Notes: generated by a model from the letters alone, not told the origin. A stretch of 64,000 bases of DNA from Xylophilus sp. Leaf220 (GCF_001421705.1 NZ_LMKO01000026.1:185340-249339); one strand, 5' to 3'; shown: positions 9,824 to 19,807, counted from the stretch's first letter. Program-made: numbers and translations.

Positions 9824-10384
9824 TCAGACGGCCATGATTTCCTGTTCCTTGGCCGCGACCAGCTTGTCGATCTCGACGATGTGGCGGTCGGTGACCTTCT
9901 GCACGTCGGCTTCGGCACGCTTCTGGTCGTCCTCGGAGGCCAGCTTGTCCTTGACCAGCTTCTTGACGGCTTCGTTCGCATCGCGGCGCAGGTTGCGCAC
10001 CGCGATCTTGGCGCTCTCGCCCTCGTTGCGGACCAGCTTGGTCATTTCCTTGCGGCGCTCTTCGCTCATCGGCGGCATCGGCACCCGGATCAGGTCGCCC
10101 ATCGACGCGGGGTTCAGGCCCAGGTCGCTTTCGCGGATGGCCTTCTCGATCTTGGCGCCCATGCCCTTTTCCCAGGGCTGGACGCTGATGGTGCGCGAGT
10201 CGATCAGCGACACGTTGGCCACCTGGCTGATCGGCACCGGCGAGCCGTAGTAGTCGACCTGCACCGAGTCGAGGATGGCCGGGTTGGCACGGCCGGTGCG
10301 GATCTTGGTGAGGTTGTTCTTGAACGCGCCGATGGACTGGTCCATCTTGGCGTCGGTGTTCGTCTTGATGTCTGCGATGCTCAT
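9824..10384 (-). CDS. frr: Ribosome recycling factor
   Basis: Splits post-termination ribosomes together with EF-G. The 186-residue product has the standard length and sequence ([20 protein letters not shown] near the start; [19 protein letters not shown] in the middle). The two-domain layout, a three-helix bundle with a beta/alpha/beta insert, fits. It follows pyrH by 45 bases in the order rpsB-tsf-pyrH-frr seen in most bacteria. Confidence 0.98.
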   Translation of the reverse strand: MSIADIKTNTDAKMDQSIGAFKNNLTKIRTGRANPAILDSVQVDYYGSPVPISQVANVSLIDSRTISVQPWEKGMGAKIEKAIRESDLGLNPASMGDLIRVPMPPMSEERRKEMTKLVRNEGESAKIAVRNLRRDANEAVKKLVKDKLASEDDQKRAEADVQKVTDRHIVEIDKLVAAKEQEIMAV

Positions 10385-10429
10385 AGGGGTCCTCCAGGGA
10401 TGCTCGGTCGGGATGGGCGCGGCGCGCGC

Positions 10430-11152
10430 TCAGACATGCACTAGCGTGCCTTCGTCCTCGCCCATCACCACGCGCTTCAACGCGCCGTGCTTGAAGATGG
10501 AGAAGACCTTCAGCGGCAGCTTCTGGTCGCGGCACAGCGCGAAGGCGGTGGCGTCCATGATGCCCAGGTTCTGCGCCATCGCATCGTCGAAACTGATGCG
10601 AGCGTAGCGGGTGGCCGTCGGGTCCTTCTTCGGGTCGGCGCTGTAGACGCCGTCGACCTTGGTGGCCTTGAGGACCAGTTCGGCTCCGATCTCGGCGCCA
10701 CGCAGCGCGGCGGCGGTGTCGGTGGTGAAGAAGGGGTTGCCGGTGCCGGCCGCGAAGACCACCACCTTGCCTTCTTCGAGGTACTGCAACGCCTTGGGCC
10801 GCACGTAGGGCTCTACCACCTGCTCGATGGCGATGGCCGACATGACGCGGGCGACCAGGCCCTGCTTGTCCATCGCGTCGGCCAGGGCCAGCGCGTTCAT
10901 CACGGTCGCCAGCATGCCCATGTAGTCGGCGGTGGCGCGGTCCATGCCGACCGAGCCGCCCGCGACGCCGCGGAAGATGTTGCCGCCGCCGATGACCACA
11001 GCCACCTGCACCCCGAGGCGGGTCACCTCGGCGATCTCGCCGACCATGCGGACGATGGTGGCGCGGTTGATGCCGAAGGCGTCGTCCCCCATCAGCGCCT
11101 CACCGGACAGCTTCAGCAGGATGCGCTTGTGGGCTGGCTGGGGGTTGGACAT
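10430..11152 (-). CDS. pyrH: Uridylate kinase
   Basis: Hexameric UMP kinase of the amino-acid-kinase fold making UDP for nucleic acid, peptidoglycan and LPS precursors. The 240-residue product begins [20 protein letters not shown], containing the KLSGEAL phosphate-binding motif. [11 protein letters not shown] (about 57-67) and [16 protein letters not shown] (about 139-154) are the family's other conserved segments. The ATG at 11152 is preferred because the kinase fold begins 10 residues later, as usual. It is separated from tsf by a 95-base spacer holding a strong hairpin. Confidence 0.97.
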   Translation of the reverse strand: MSNPQPAHKRILLKLSGEALMGDDAFGINRATIVRMVGEIAEVTRLGVQVAVVIGGGNIFRGVAGGSVGMDRATADYMGMLATVMNALALADAMDKQGLVARVMSAIAIEQVVEPYVRPKALQYLEEGKVVVFAAGTGNPFFTTDTAAALRGAEIGAELVLKATKVDGVYSADPKKDPTATRYARISFDDAMAQNLGIMDATAFALCRDQKLPLKVFSIFKHGALKRVVMGEDEGTLVHV

Positions 11153-11215
11153 GGGGAACTCCTTGGGATGATGGGCTGCGGTGTTGTTATGGAATGGAGC
11201 GCCCTGGAAGCGCGG

Positions 11216-11238
11216 GGGCCGGTGGCGCGCACCGGCCC
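11216..11238 (-). other. GC-rich hairpin in the tsf-pyrH spacer
   Basis: A perfect 9-base inverted repeat (GGGCCGGTG / CACCGGCCC, 5-base loop) lies 10 bases after the tsf stop. It has no U-run, so it is not a classic terminator. It may protect the 3' end of rpsB-tsf mRNA from exonucleases and so set the different levels of EF-Ts and UMP kinase. The structure is seen; the role is inferred. Confidence 0.55.
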
Positions 11239-11247
11239 TTCGCAGGA

Positions 11248-12177
11248 TCAGGCGGCGCTCTTGGCGGCCGCGACCTGGGCGGCCACTTCGGCTGCGAAGT
11301 CGTCGACCTTCTTCTCGATGCCTTCGCCGACCACGTACAGGGTGAAGCCCTTGATGCCGGTGTTGGAGGCCTTGAGCATCTGCTCGACCGTCTGCTTGCC
11401 GTCGGACGCCTTCACGAAGACCTGGTTGTGCAGCGACACTTCCTTCAGGTACTTCTGCACGCCGCCTTCGATGCGCTTGGCGACGATGTCGGCCGGCTGC
11501 GGCTTCTTGCCTTCGGCTTCGGCGGTCTTGCGGTCTTCCTCGGCCTTGCCGGCGGCGACTGCGCGCTCTTTCTCGATCAGGTCCGCAGGCACGTCGGCCG
11601 AGGAGATCGAGACGGGCTTCATCGCGGCGATGTGCATCGCCACGTCCTTGGCGGCGGTGTCGTCGCCTTCGAACTCGACGATCACGCCGATGCGGGTGCC
11701 GTGCAGGTAGGAGGCGATCTGGCCGTTGCCGGTGAAGTGCTTGAAGCGGCGGAAGCTCATGTTCTCGCCGATCTTGCCGATCAGGCCCTTGCGCACGTCT
11801 TCGAGCGTCGGGCCGAAACCGTCCTGCTCGTACGGCAGCGCGCCCAGGGCGGCGATGTCGGCAGGGTTGTGCTTGGCGACCAGCATCGCGGCCGCGTTGG
11901 CCAGCGCTAGGAAGCTGTCGTTCTTGGTGACGAAGTCGGTTTCGCAGTTGATCTCGATCATGCCGCCGTTGGCGCCGTCGACGAACGCGGTCACGACGCC
12001 TTCGGCGGTGATGCGGCCCGATGCCTTGCCGGCCTTGTTGCCGAGCTTGATGCGCAGCAGCTCTTCGGCCTTTTCCATGTTGCCGTCGGCCTCGGTCAGG
12101 GCCTTCTTGCACTCCATCATCGGGGCGTCGGTCTTGGCGCGCAGTTCGCCCACCATGCTTGCAGTGATAGCAGCCAT
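11248..12177 (-). CDS. tsf: Translation elongation factor Ts
   Basis: Guanine-nucleotide exchange factor for EF-Tu. The 309-residue protein starts [20 protein letters not shown], with the [12 protein letters not shown] signature at 16-27. [10 protein letters not shown] (about 79-88) is the conserved core contact with EF-Tu. It follows rpsB after 101 bases, which contain a terminator-like hairpin, as in other proteobacteria where EF-Ts and S2 are made in a fixed ratio. Confidence 0.98.
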   Translation of the reverse strand: MAAITASMVGELRAKTDAPMMECKKALTEADGNMEKAEELLRIKLGNKAGKASGRITAEGVVTAFVDGANGGMIEINCETDFVTKNDSFLALANAAAMLVAKHNPADIAALGALPYEQDGFGPTLEDVRKGLIGKIGENMSFRRFKHFTGNGQIASYLHGTRIGVIVEFEGDDTAAKDVAMHIAAMKPVSISSADVPADLIEKERAVAAGKAEEDRKTAEAEGKKPQPADIVAKRIEGGVQKYLKEVSLHNQVFVKASDGKQTVEQMLKASNTGIKGFTLYVVGEGIEKKVDDFAAEVAAQVAAAKSAA

Positions 12178-12230
12178 CTTATTTCTCCGTATCGTTCGGT
12201 TCGTTCAGTTCATCTCAGGAAAGCCGGCTG

Positions 12231-12254
12231 CAAAAAAGGGGCCAGAAGCCCCTT
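12231..12254 (-). terminator. Attenuator-like terminator between rpsB and tsf
   Basis: On the minus strand AAGGGGC-TTCTG-GCCCCTT is followed by a run of T (TTTTTT, 12232-12237), a textbook intrinsic terminator just after the rpsB stop. Since tsf follows with no obvious promoter of its own, partial read-through is likely. A transcription attenuator at this place is known in E. coli. Confidence 0.75.
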
Positions 12255-12278
12255 GCCTGGCAGCGCAGACGGGCTGCC

Positions 12279-13043
12279 TCAGGCGGCAGCGCCTGCTTCC
12301 TGCACTTCGACGAATTCGTCGCTGCTGGCGGCTTCGCCGGTCGCGGCCTTGACGACTTCGTTGCCGGCGCTGGCGCGGCCTTCGAGGATGGCGTCGGCCA
12401 TGCCGCGGGCGTAGAGCTCGACGGCCTTGGCCGAGTCGTCGTTGCCGGGAATGACGTAGTCGATGCCTTCAGGCGAGTGGTTGGTGTCGACCACGCCGAT
12501 CAGCGGAATGCCCAGCTTCTTGGCTTCGGCGATGGCGATCTTGTGGTAGCCGACGTCGATCACGAAGATCGCGTCCGGCAGGGCCGCCATGTCCTGGATG
12601 CCGCCGATGTCCTTCTCGAGCTTGGCGATCTCGCGGGAGAACGTCAGCTGCTCCTTCTTGGACAGGCCTTCCAGGCCGGTTTCCTGCTGGGCCTTCAGGT
12701 CCTTCAGGCGCTTGATCGAGGTCTTGACCGTCTTGAAGTTGGTCAGCATGCCGCCGAGCCAGCGCTGGTCGACGAAAGGCACGCCTGCGCGCTGGGCTTC
12801 CGACGAGACGATCTCACGGGCCTGGCGCTTGGTGCCGACGAACAGGATGGTGCCGCGGTTGGCGGCCAGCTGCTTGGCGAACTTTGCGGCGTCCTGGAAA
12901 AGCGGGAGCGACTTTTCCAGGTTGATGATGTGGATCTTGTTGCGATGGCCGAAGATGTACGGTGCCATCTTGGGGTTCCAGAAGCGGGTCTGGTGGCCGA
13001 AATGGACACCGGCTTCCAGCATTTCGCGCATGGTTGCGGACAT
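12279..13043 (-). CDS. rpsB: 30S ribosomal protein S2
   Basis: Ribosomal protein of the 30S body, required for S1 binding. The 254-residue product has the family pattern [22 protein letters not shown] at the N-terminus and a central coiled-coil hairpin. The start ATG at 13043 has GGAG upstream (TTCGGAGTTATCACTATG). The frame stays open to 13187, but that part is the mRNA leader. It is the first gene of the long leftward block. Confidence 0.98.
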   Translation of the reverse strand: MSATMREMLEAGVHFGHQTRFWNPKMAPYIFGHRNKIHIINLEKSLPLFQDAAKFAKQLAANRGTILFVGTKRQAREIVSSEAQRAGVPFVDQRWLGGMLTNFKTVKTSIKRLKDLKAQQETGLEGLSKKEQLTFSREIAKLEKDIGGIQDMAALPDAIFVIDVGYHKIAIAEAKKLGIPLIGVVDTNHSPEGIDYVIPGNDDSAKAVELYARGMADAILEGRASAGNEVVKAATGEAASSDEFVEVQEAGAAA

Positions 13044-13073
13044 AGTGATAACTCCGAAGGTTGGGTCTGAAAT

Positions 13074-13121
13074 CCAGTCCTCATTCGCGGCGGGGCGCCG
13101 CGACACCTTGAGGTGGACTGG
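13074..13121 (-). ncRNA. Structured 5' leader of rpsB mRNA (possible S2 autoregulation site)
   Basis: The leader between the presumed promoter and rpsB can fold into an outer stem CCAGTCC/GGACTGG (13121-13115 with 13080-13074) enclosing a hairpin TCGCGGCG-CCC-CGCCGCGA (13103-13085). Leaders of rpsB in several bacteria bind S2 to repress their own translation. The base pairing is seen; assigning S2 as the ligand is inference. Confidence 0.5.
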
Positions 13122-13177
13122 TTTGCGATTTGCCTCGCCAGAAAAAGCCCTGCGGGCCCGTCCGGCGAAACCCAAAG

Positions 13178-13186
13178 AGTATAGCA
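13178..13186 (-). promoter_or_regulatory. Extended -10 promoter of the rpsB operon
   Basis: The minus strand reads TGCTATACT, an extended -10 element (TGN plus TATACT). No good -35 box is seen 16-18 bases upstream, as is common for extended -10 promoters. It would give a leader of about 130 bases before rpsB. Confidence 0.55.
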
Positions 13187-13308
13187 TGCCGGGTTATCCC
13201 CGATCGCCACATCGCCCGCGCGCCCGGCTGCCCGGGCCACTCCGAATTCCATAGCACGATGCCGAGACACCGCAAGCCCTTCCCGTTCACCGGACCGGGC
13301 CCGATTCC

Positions 13309-14514
13309 ATGAACATCGCGATCGTCGGCGCCGGCTTTTCCGGCATCGCCACCGCCTGCGAGCTGGCCTCGGACGGCCATGCGGTGACCGTCTTCGAGCG
13401 CCGCGCCGCCGCCGCCGAGGAAGCGAGTTTCGGCCATGCCGGCATGGTGGCACCCGGCTGCGCCTGGGCCCGCCTGGGCAGCGAGGCGATTCCCCTGCGC
13501 GAGAGCGGCCTGGTCCCCTCGGGCTGGGCCTGGCACCGCCAGCAGCGCGCGGCCCGCGCCGACGGCGAAGGCGACGCCGAGCGCCTGGCGCTGGCCGCCT
13601 TCAGCCAGGAACGCCTGCGCATCGTGGCCGCCGCCCTGGAACTGCACTACCAGAAGGCCGACGGGGTACTGGTGCTGGTGCGCACCGAAAAAGACCGCCG
13701 CCGCCTGGCCCCCGCCTGGGACCGGCTGCGCGAAGCCGGCCGCACCGCCAACGAAGCACCGCCCGAGGCCTTCCGCACCCTGGAGCCCGGCCTGAACGCC
13801 GACACCGCGCTCAGCGCCGCCATCCACCTGCCCGGCGACGAGGTGGGCAACTGCCGCCAGTTCGCGTTGCTGCTGCGGGCCGAGGCGGAGCGCCACGGCG
13901 TCGTCTTCGCCTTCAACACGCCGGTGGCCCGGGTGGCGGGCGGCACGCCGGCCACGGTGGTGCTCGAGGGCGAGGCCCGGCCCCGCGCCTTCGACGCCGT
14001 CGTGCTCTGCGCCGGCATGGGTGCCCCGGCGCTGCTGCAGGGCCTGGGCCCGCGCCGGCTGCCCTTCGACACGCTGCACGGCTATTCGCTCAGCGCCGCG
14101 ATCCGCGAGCCGCTGCACGCGCCCTACAGCGCGGTGGTCGATGCCGCCACCGGCGCCAGCATCGTGCGCCTGGGCGACCGGATCCGGGTGGCCGGCGCCA
14201 CCCACATCGGCACGATGAACGAATCCCGCCGCCAGACCGCGATGCAGTCGCTCTACCAGATGCTGCACCGCTGGTTCCCGGGCGCCGCCCGCCTCTCGAC
14301 CGGCGTGCAGGAGTGGCACGGCGAGCGGCTGGTACTGCCGGACGAGCGGCCGCTGCTCGGCCCCTCGGGCTCGCCGGGCGTCTGGCTGCACCTGGCCAGC
14401 GGCGGACACGGCTGGACCTTCGCCAGCGGATCGGCCCGGCTGCTGGCCGACGCGATCGGCGGACAGCCCACCGCCCTGCCGCTCGCGCCCTACTCCATCG
14501 CCCGGTTCGACTGA
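13309..14514 (+). CDS. FAD-dependent oxidoreductase of the D-amino acid oxidase/dehydrogenase family (DadA-like)
   Basis: A 401-residue flavoprotein with the FAD-binding GAGFSG at 7-12 (MNIAIVGAGFSGIATACEL), an acidic strand end (TVFERR), and the C-terminal cofactor segment LASGGHGWTFASGSARLLADAI. The layout matches D-amino acid dehydrogenase small subunit DadA: oxidative deamination of D-amino acids with electrons passed to the respiratory chain. DadA usually has GVGVVG and about 430 residues, so this is a shorter member whose substrate is uncertain. It lies divergent to rpsB and 26 bases before the NAD(P)HX repair gene, perhaps in one operon. Confidence 0.8.
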   Translation: MNIAIVGAGFSGIATACELASDGHAVTVFERRAAAAEEASFGHAGMVAPGCAWARLGSEAIPLRESGLVPSGWAWHRQQRAARADGEGDAERLALAAFSQERLRIVAAALELHYQKADGVLVLVRTEKDRRRLAPAWDRLREAGRTANEAPPEAFRTLEPGLNADTALSAAIHLPGDEVGNCRQFALLLRAEAERHGVVFAFNTPVARVAGGTPATVVLEGEARPRAFDAVVLCAGMGAPALLQGLGPRRLPFDTLHGYSLSAAIREPLHAPYSAVVDAATGASIVRLGDRIRVAGATHIGTMNESRRQTAMQSLYQMLHRWFPGAARLSTGVQEWHGERLVLPDERPLLGPSGSPGVWLHLASGGHGWTFASGSARLLADAIGGQPTALPLAPYSIARFD

Positions 14515-14540
14515 GATCGACCAGGACGCCGAGAACCACC

Positions 14541-16106
14541 ATGCTCCAGCGCATCCTCGCCGACCGGGCCCATCCGCTCCACGACACGGCGGCCACGCGG
14601 CGCATCGAGGCGGCGGCGCTGGCCGGTGCGCCGCCGGATGCGCTGATGCAGCGGGCCGGCGCCGCGGTGGCGCGGCTGGCCCAGGCCCTAGCGCCGCATG
14701 CGCGCCGCATCTGGATCGCCTGCGGCCCGGGCAACAACGGCGGCGACGGGCTGGAGGCGGCGGTGCAACTGCGCCGCGCCGGGCGGCCGGTGTGCGTGAC
14801 GCACTGGGCCGATCCGGCACGGCTGCCGGCCGACGCCCGTGCGGCGCTGGAGCGCGCCCGGGCCGCGAGCGTCGACTTCGTTGCGCCGCCTGCGCCCGGC
14901 ACGCTGTCGCAGCAGGACCTCTGCATCGATGCGCTGCTGGGCATCGGCGGCGCGCCGCGGCCGGCCCCGCAGACAGACCCCGGCACCCCCGGCCGTGGCG
15001 ATGCCCTGCCCCCCGACTGGCTCGACGCGGCCCTGGACGCCATGGCGCAGGCCGGCGCACCGGTGCTGGCCATCGACCTGCCTTCGGGCCTGGGGGCCGA
15101 CACCGGCGCCTATGCTACTAAAACAATAGCTGACAGCCGGCGCGGATCGCCGGCTGCAGCCCTGTTTCATGCAGATTCCACCCTGAGCCTGCTGACCCTC
15201 AAGCCCGGACTCTTCACCGCCGAAGGCCGCGACCGCGCCGGCAGCGTGTGGCTCGACACCCTGGGCGTGACCGACGATGCGGCCGCGCCGGCCACCGCCT
15301 GGCTCTCCGGCCCGGCCGCCGCACCGCGCCGCAGCCACGCGTCGCACAAGGGCAGCTTCGGCGACGTGGCGGTGCTGGGCGGCGAAGGCATCGGCCACCG
15401 GGGCCGGGGCATGGCGGGCGCGGCGGTGCTGGCGGCCACCGCGGCGCTGCATGCCGGCGCGGGCCGGGTGCTGCTGGCGCTGCTCGACGGCAATGCCGGC
15501 TTCGGCCTCGACGTGTCGCAGCCCGAACTCATGCTGCGCACGCCCGACGCGCTGGACCTGGACGACGGCGCCCTCGTCTGCGGCTGCGGCGGTGGCGAGG
15601 CGCTGCGCAGCCACCTGCCCCGGGTGCTGGACCGAGCCGCGCGGCTCGTGCTGGATGCCGACGCCCTGAACCTGGTCGCCGCCGACGCCGGCCTGCAGCA
15701 GCGCCTGGCACGGCGCGCGGCGGCCGGCCACGCGACCGTGCTGACGCCGCATCCGCTGGAGGCCGCGCGCCTGCTGGGCACCGACACGCAGGCGGTGCAG
15801 GGCGATCGGCTGGCCGCGGCGCGCCGCTTGGCGGAGCGCTTCGGCTGCGCTGTCGTGGTCAAGGGCTCGGGCAGCATCGTCGCGGCGCCGGGGCGGCTGC
15901 CACGGATCAACCCGACCGGCAACGGCCGCCTGGCCACCGCCGGCACCGGCGATGTGCTGGCCGGCATGGTGGGCGCCCGCCTGGCCGCCGGGCTGGAGGC
16001 GTTCGACGCGGCGGCCGACGCGGCATACACCCACGGCGCGCTGGCCGATGGCTGGCCGATGGACTTGCCGCTGACGGCCGGAGCACTGGCCCGCCGGCAC
16101 GGCTAG
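14541..16106 (+). CDS. nnr: Bifunctional NAD(P)HX epimerase / ADP-dependent NAD(P)HX dehydratase
   Basis: Metabolite repair enzyme of 521 residues that converts damaged hydrated NAD(P)H back to NAD(P)H. The N-terminal YjeF/NnrE epimerase domain has GPGNNGGDGLEAA near residue 60. The C-terminal NnrD ribokinase-like domain has SHKGSFGDVAVLGG and the nucleotide-binding NPTGNGRLATAGTGDVLAGM near residue 470. Between DLPSGLGADTGAY and LSLLTLKPGL lies a segment of about 19 extra residues encoded by a dispersed palindromic repeat (15113-15170), so the gene has absorbed a repeat in frame. It looks functional otherwise. Confidence 0.92.
   Translation: MLQRILADRAHPLHDTAATRRIEAAALAGAPPDALMQRAGAAVARLAQALAPHARRIWIACGPGNNGGDGLEAAVQLRRAGRPVCVTHWADPARLPADARAALERARAASVDFVAPPAPGTLSQQDLCIDALLGIGGAPRPAPQTDPGTPGRGDALPPDWLDAALDAMAQAGAPVLAIDLPSGLGADTGAYATKTIADSRRGSPAAALFHADSTLSLLTLKPGLFTAEGRDRAGSVWLDTLGVTDDAAAPATAWLSGPAAAPRRSHASHKGSFGDVAVLGGEGIGHRGRGMAGAAVLAATAALHAGAGRVLLALLDGNAGFGLDVSQPELMLRTPDALDLDDGALVCGCGGGEALRSHLPRVLDRAARLVLDADALNLVAADAGLQQRLARRAAAGHATVLTPHPLEAARLLGTDTQAVQGDRLAAARRLAERFGCAVVVKGSGSIVAAPGRLPRINPTGNGRLATAGTGDVLAGMVGARLAAGLEAFDAAADAAYTHGALADGWPMDLPLTAGALARRHG
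15113..15170 (+). repeat. Dispersed palindromic repeat, copy A (in frame inside nnr)
   Basis: Reads TGCTACTAAAACAATAGCTG, then a GCCGGC...GCCGGC stem, then TGCAGCCCTGTTTCAT. It shares its two-part layout (AT-rich palindrome TGCTAN..NATAGC plus GC-rich stem) with copies at 34381 and, inverted, at 23909 and 44497. It has no stop in the nnr frame and adds about 19 residues to the linker before the dehydratase domain. Confidence 0.75.
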
Positions 16107-16264
16107 CAGGCTGCCCGACGGAAGAAAGGCCGTCGATCGCTGACCGGCACCAGAGGCCATCGCGACGCCGGCAAGACCGGTTTGCTGCGGACCGACTCGA
16201 GCGCGCGACGCTCCCGGCGCCTGGAGACCTTCCGCAGCCCGCCCGCCCGTCGCCCCCCGGAGGA

Positions 16265-17035
16265 TCAGCCGCGTCCCGCGAAAGGCATCTTGGTCGCCAT
16301 CACCGTGTGGAACATCACGTTCGCCTCCAGCGGCAGGTTGGCCATGTAGCGCACCGATTCGCCGACGATCGCCACGTCGATCAGCGGTTCGGCGGCGGTG
16401 GTGCCGTTGGCCTGCAGCACGCCGCGGGCCATGCGCTCGGCCAGGCCGGTGAGCGCGTTGCCGACATCGATCTGGCCCACCGCGATGTCGTGCACCCGGC
16501 CATCGAGCGCGGCCGTCTTGGTCAGGCCCGACACGCCGTGCTTGGTCGCGGTGTAGGCGACGGAATGGGGCCGCGGCGTGGTGGCCGAGATCGATCCGTT
16601 GTTGATGATGCGGCCGCCGCGCGGGCTCTGGTCCTTCATCGTGCGGAAGGCTTCGCGCAGGCACAGGAACATGCCGGTCAGGTTGACGTCGACCACCTCC
16701 TGCCAGCGCGCCAGGCTCAGGTCCTCGATCGGGCTGGTCGCGCTGATGCCGGCGTTGTTGAACAGCAGGTCGACCCGGCCGAAGCGCTGCACCGCCGCCC
16801 GGAACAGCGCGGCGACCGCCGCCTCGTCGCTCACGTCGGTCGGCACCGCCAGCACCCGTGCGGCGTCGGGCGCCAGCGCCGCCACCTCGGCCAGCGGCTC
16901 AGGCCGGCGGCTGGCCAGCACGACGCGCCAGCCGTCGTCCAGCAGGGCGAGCGCCGCGGCCCGGCCGATGCCGGTGCCCGCGCCGGTGACGATGGCGACA
17001 CCGCGTTCGGTACGGTGGGTGGCGGAAGCTGTCAT
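16265..17035 (-). CDS. Short-chain dehydrogenase/reductase
   Basis: Classical SDR of 256 residues, substrate unknown. The cofactor motif TGAGTGIG is at 17-24, NNAG at 93-96, the active-site serine at 148 and YTATK at 161-165. The basic residues after strand two (ASRRPEP) favour NADPH. The start ATG at 17035 has a strong site, AGGAGACACACC. Residues 190-256 differ from the usual C-terminus (no PG motif) and read like a member of the group annotated as 'SDR family oxidoreductase' without known role. It stands alone between nnr and rnr. Confidence 0.85.
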   Translation of the reverse strand: MTASATHRTERGVAIVTGAGTGIGRAAALALLDDGWRVVLASRRPEPLAEVAALAPDAARVLAVPTDVSDEAAVAALFRAAVQRFGRVDLLFNNAGISATSPIEDLSLARWQEVVDVNLTGMFLCLREAFRTMKDQSPRGGRIINNGSISATTPRPHSVAYTATKHGVSGLTKTAALDGRVHDIAVGQIDVGNALTGLAERMARGVLQANGTTAAEPLIDVAIVGESVRYMANLPLEANVMFHTVMATKMPFAGRG

Positions 17036-17236
17036 GGTGTGTCTCCTGGTAGGTTTCGTGGATCGAATGGGCGGCGCCGCAGGCTGCAGGGCGTGCGGCG
17101 ACATCTTCTGTGGGATGGAATCGCCTGCCGCACGCACGCCGGCGGCCTGGCAGGCTCCGGGCACGGTGCGGCGAGGAACGTGGCCCGGCCTCGGCCGGAC
17201 CCGGCCGGACCCCGGCTCCGCACGGCCGCGACGCGC

Positions 17237-19510
17237 TCAGCGACGCGGCTTGCGCGCCTTGTTCTTGCCCAGCGCGCCCTTGACAGAGGCCTTCAGCGCC
17301 TGGATCGGCGAGCGCGCTGGCTGCGCCGATGGGGTCGACTCCTCGGCCCGCGCGCCGCGGTTCTTGCGCGGACGGGAGGCACGGCTGTCGGATGCGCCAC
17401 CGGCCGCGGCATCCGTGTCGCGGCCGCCCTTGTCGCGCATCGCGCGGGACACCAGGTCTTCGCCTTCCCGCACCAGGCGGAAATCGATCTTGCGGCCGTC
17501 GAGGTCGACCCGGCTCACCTGCACCCGCAGGCGGGAGCCGACGGCGTAGCGGATGCCGGTGCGCTCGCCGCGCAGTTCCTGGCGCGCCTCGTCGAAGCGG
17601 AAGTACTCGCCGCCCAGTTCGGTGATGTGGACCAGGCCCTCGACGTACATCGCATCGAGCGTGACAAAGATGCCGAAGCTGGTGCAGGCGGTGACGACGC
17701 CGCCGTACTCCTCACCGAGGTGCTCGCGCATGTACTTGCACTTGAGCCAGGCCTCGACGTCGCGGCTGGCCTCGTCGGCGCGGCGCTCGTTGGCGCTGCA
17801 GTGCAGGCCTGCGGCCTGCCAGGCCTGCATCGCCTCGGGACTGGCGACTACCTTCATCGGCTTCTGCTCGGGCGCCTTCACCCGCTGCGCCAGGCGCTTG
17901 GCCAGCTTGGCATGCGCCTCGCCGGGCGTCGGCAGGCCGGGCAGCTGGTAGGTGGTCTTGCCCAGGATCGCCTTGATCACCCGGTGCACCAGCAGGTCGG
18001 GGTAGCGGCGGATCGGGCTGGTGAAGTGGGTGTAGGCCTCGTACGCCAGGCCGAAGTGGCCGCTGTTGAACGGGGTGTAGATCGCCTGCTGCATCGAGCG
18101 CAGCAGCATCGTGTGGATCTGCTGCGCGTCGGGACGGTCCTTCGTGGCCTGGGCCACCGCCTGGAATTCGCCCGGCACCGGATCGTCGCCGATGGTGATG
18201 CCGACGCCCATCGCCTTCAGGTAGTTGCGCAGGATCTCCTTCTTCTCGGGCGTCGGGCCTTCGTGCACCCGGTAGAGGCCGGGCTGGTTGCCCTGCAGGA
18301 TGAAGTCGGCGCTGCAGACGTTGGCGGCGAGCATCGCCTCCTCGATCAGGCGGTGGGCCTCGTTGCGGGTACGCGGCACGATCTTCTCGATGCGGCCGTT
18401 CTCGTCGCAGACGATCTGCGTCTCGGTGGTCTCGAAATCGACCGCGCCGCGCACGCCGCGGGCGCCCAGCAAGGCCCGGTAGACGTCCGACAGGTTGAGC
18501 AGGTCGGTCACCCGGTCCTTGCGCTTGGCCGCCTCGGGACCGCGGGTGTTCGAGAGGATCGCCGCCACCTCGGCATAGGTGAAGCGCGCATGGCTGAACA
18601 TCACCGCCGGATAGAACTGGTAGGCGTGCACTTCGCCCTTGGCTGTCACCAGCATGTCGCAGACCATGCAGAGCCGCTCGACCTCGGGGTTGAGCGAACA
18701 CAGGCCGTTCGACAGCTTCTCCGGCAGCATCGGGATCACCCGGCGCGGGAAGTAGACGCTGGTGGCGCGGTCGTAGGCGTCGATGTCGATGGCGTTGCCG
18801 GTGTGCACGTAGTGGCTCACGTCGGCGATCGCCACCAGCAGGCGCCAGCCGTTGGCACGGCCGATCTTGGCCGGCTCGCAGTACACAGCGTCGTCGAAGT
18901 CGCGCGCGTCCTCGCCGTCGATGGTGACCAGGGGCACGTCGCGCAGGTCGACCCGGTTGCGGTGGTCCTGCGGACGCACCTTGTCGGGCAGGCCCTTGGC
19001 CAGCGCCAGGCATTCGTCCGAGAACTCGTGCGGCACGCCGTACTTGCGCACCGCGATCTCGATCTCCATGCCCGGATCGTCCACCTCGCCCAGCACCTCG
19101 ACCACGCGGCCGACCGGCTGGCCGTACAGCGCCGGCAGCTCGGTCAGCTCCACCACCACCACCTGGCCCGGCTTGGCGACGCCGGTCGCGCCCTTGGGGA
19201 TCAGGATGTCCTGTCCGTAGCGCTTGTCCTCTGGCGCCACCAGCCAGACGCCGCTCTCCTGCAGCAGCCGGCCGATCAGCGGCTGCGGCGGCCGCTCGAC
19301 GATCTCCAGCACCCGGCCCTCGGGGCGGCCCTTGCGGTCGTGCCGCACGATGCGGGCCTTGACCCGGTCCTTGTGCAGCACCGCCCGCATCTCGTTCGAG
19401 GGCAGGAACACGTCCGATTGGCCGTCGTCCCGCAGCAGGAAACCATGGCCGTCACGGTGTCCCTGGACGGTCGCGATAAATTCTTCCAACAAGTTTTTTT
19501 GTTCGCTCAT
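17237..19510 (-). CDS. rnr: Exoribonuclease R
   Basis: Processive 3'-5' exoribonuclease able to degrade structured RNA, used in rRNA quality control and trans-translation. The 757-residue protein has N-terminal cold-shock domains (about 1-190), the catalytic RNB domain with DGEDARDFDDAVYCE around residue 200 holding the metal-binding aspartates, an S1 domain near 610-690, and a Lys/Arg-rich tail ending KNKARKPRR. The ATG at 19510 lies inside the region that also serves as the upstream part of the tRNA-Leu promoter on the other strand. Confidence 0.96.
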   Translation of the reverse strand: MSEQKNLLEEFIATVQGHRDGHGFLLRDDGQSDVFLPSNEMRAVLHKDRVKARIVRHDRKGRPEGRVLEIVERPPQPLIGRLLQESGVWLVAPEDKRYGQDILIPKGATGVAKPGQVVVVELTELPALYGQPVGRVVEVLGEVDDPGMEIEIAVRKYGVPHEFSDECLALAKGLPDKVRPQDHRNRVDLRDVPLVTIDGEDARDFDDAVYCEPAKIGRANGWRLLVAIADVSHYVHTGNAIDIDAYDRATSVYFPRRVIPMLPEKLSNGLCSLNPEVERLCMVCDMLVTAKGEVHAYQFYPAVMFSHARFTYAEVAAILSNTRGPEAAKRKDRVTDLLNLSDVYRALLGARGVRGAVDFETTETQIVCDENGRIEKIVPRTRNEAHRLIEEAMLAANVCSADFILQGNQPGLYRVHEGPTPEKKEILRNYLKAMGVGITIGDDPVPGEFQAVAQATKDRPDAQQIHTMLLRSMQQAIYTPFNSGHFGLAYEAYTHFTSPIRRYPDLLVHRVIKAILGKTTYQLPGLPTPGEAHAKLAKRLAQRVKAPEQKPMKVVASPEAMQAWQAAGLHCSANERRADEASRDVEAWLKCKYMREHLGEEYGGVVTACTSFGIFVTLDAMYVEGLVHITELGGEYFRFDEARQELRGERTGIRYAVGSRLRVQVSRVDLDGRKIDFRLVREGEDLVSRAMRDKGGRDTDAAAGGASDSRASRPRKNRGARAEESTPSAQPARSPIQALKASVKGALGKNKARKPRR

Positions 19511-19526
19511 TTTTTCTGTGTATAAT
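19499..19526 (+). promoter_or_regulatory. Promoter of tRNA-Leu
   Basis: TTGTTC (19499-19504) and a perfect TATAAT (19521-19526) are separated by 16 bases. The first transcribed base would be about 10 bases before the mature tRNA. It overlaps the start of the divergent rnr gene. Confidence 0.7.
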
Positions 19527-19543
19527 CGTGTTTTTCCTGAAAT

Positions 19544-19628
<85 letters not shown>

Positions 19629-19663
19629 AGTTTGATAGTAGCCAAACGGCTGCAGTTTTTGAA

Positions 19664-19694
19664 AAGCCGCTGAAGTTTCTTCAGCGGCTTTTTT
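19664..19694 (+). terminator. Intrinsic terminator after tRNA-Leu
   Basis: AAGCCGCTGAAG and CTTCAGCGGCTT form a 12-base perfect stem with a TTT loop and a T-run, 36 bases after the tRNA. A reverse A-run before the stem makes it possibly bidirectional, also serving rimO on the other strand. Confidence 0.9.
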
Positions 19695-19807
19695 CTTGCC
19701 CGAAAGCTTCGTGCTGCCTAGCAGATCGCCGCCGGTGCCCGCCGCGGCGGGCACCGGCGCATGGCACGCCGCGGGGTGCGGAATCGCCATGCGCCGGGTG
19801 GGTCCCG

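Noticed and set aside
15248..19525. A 1425-codon open frame on the plus strand
   Set aside because: It runs antisense through rnr and the SDR and out of frame in nnr; His/Ala/Gly/Arg-rich composition marks it as a shadow.
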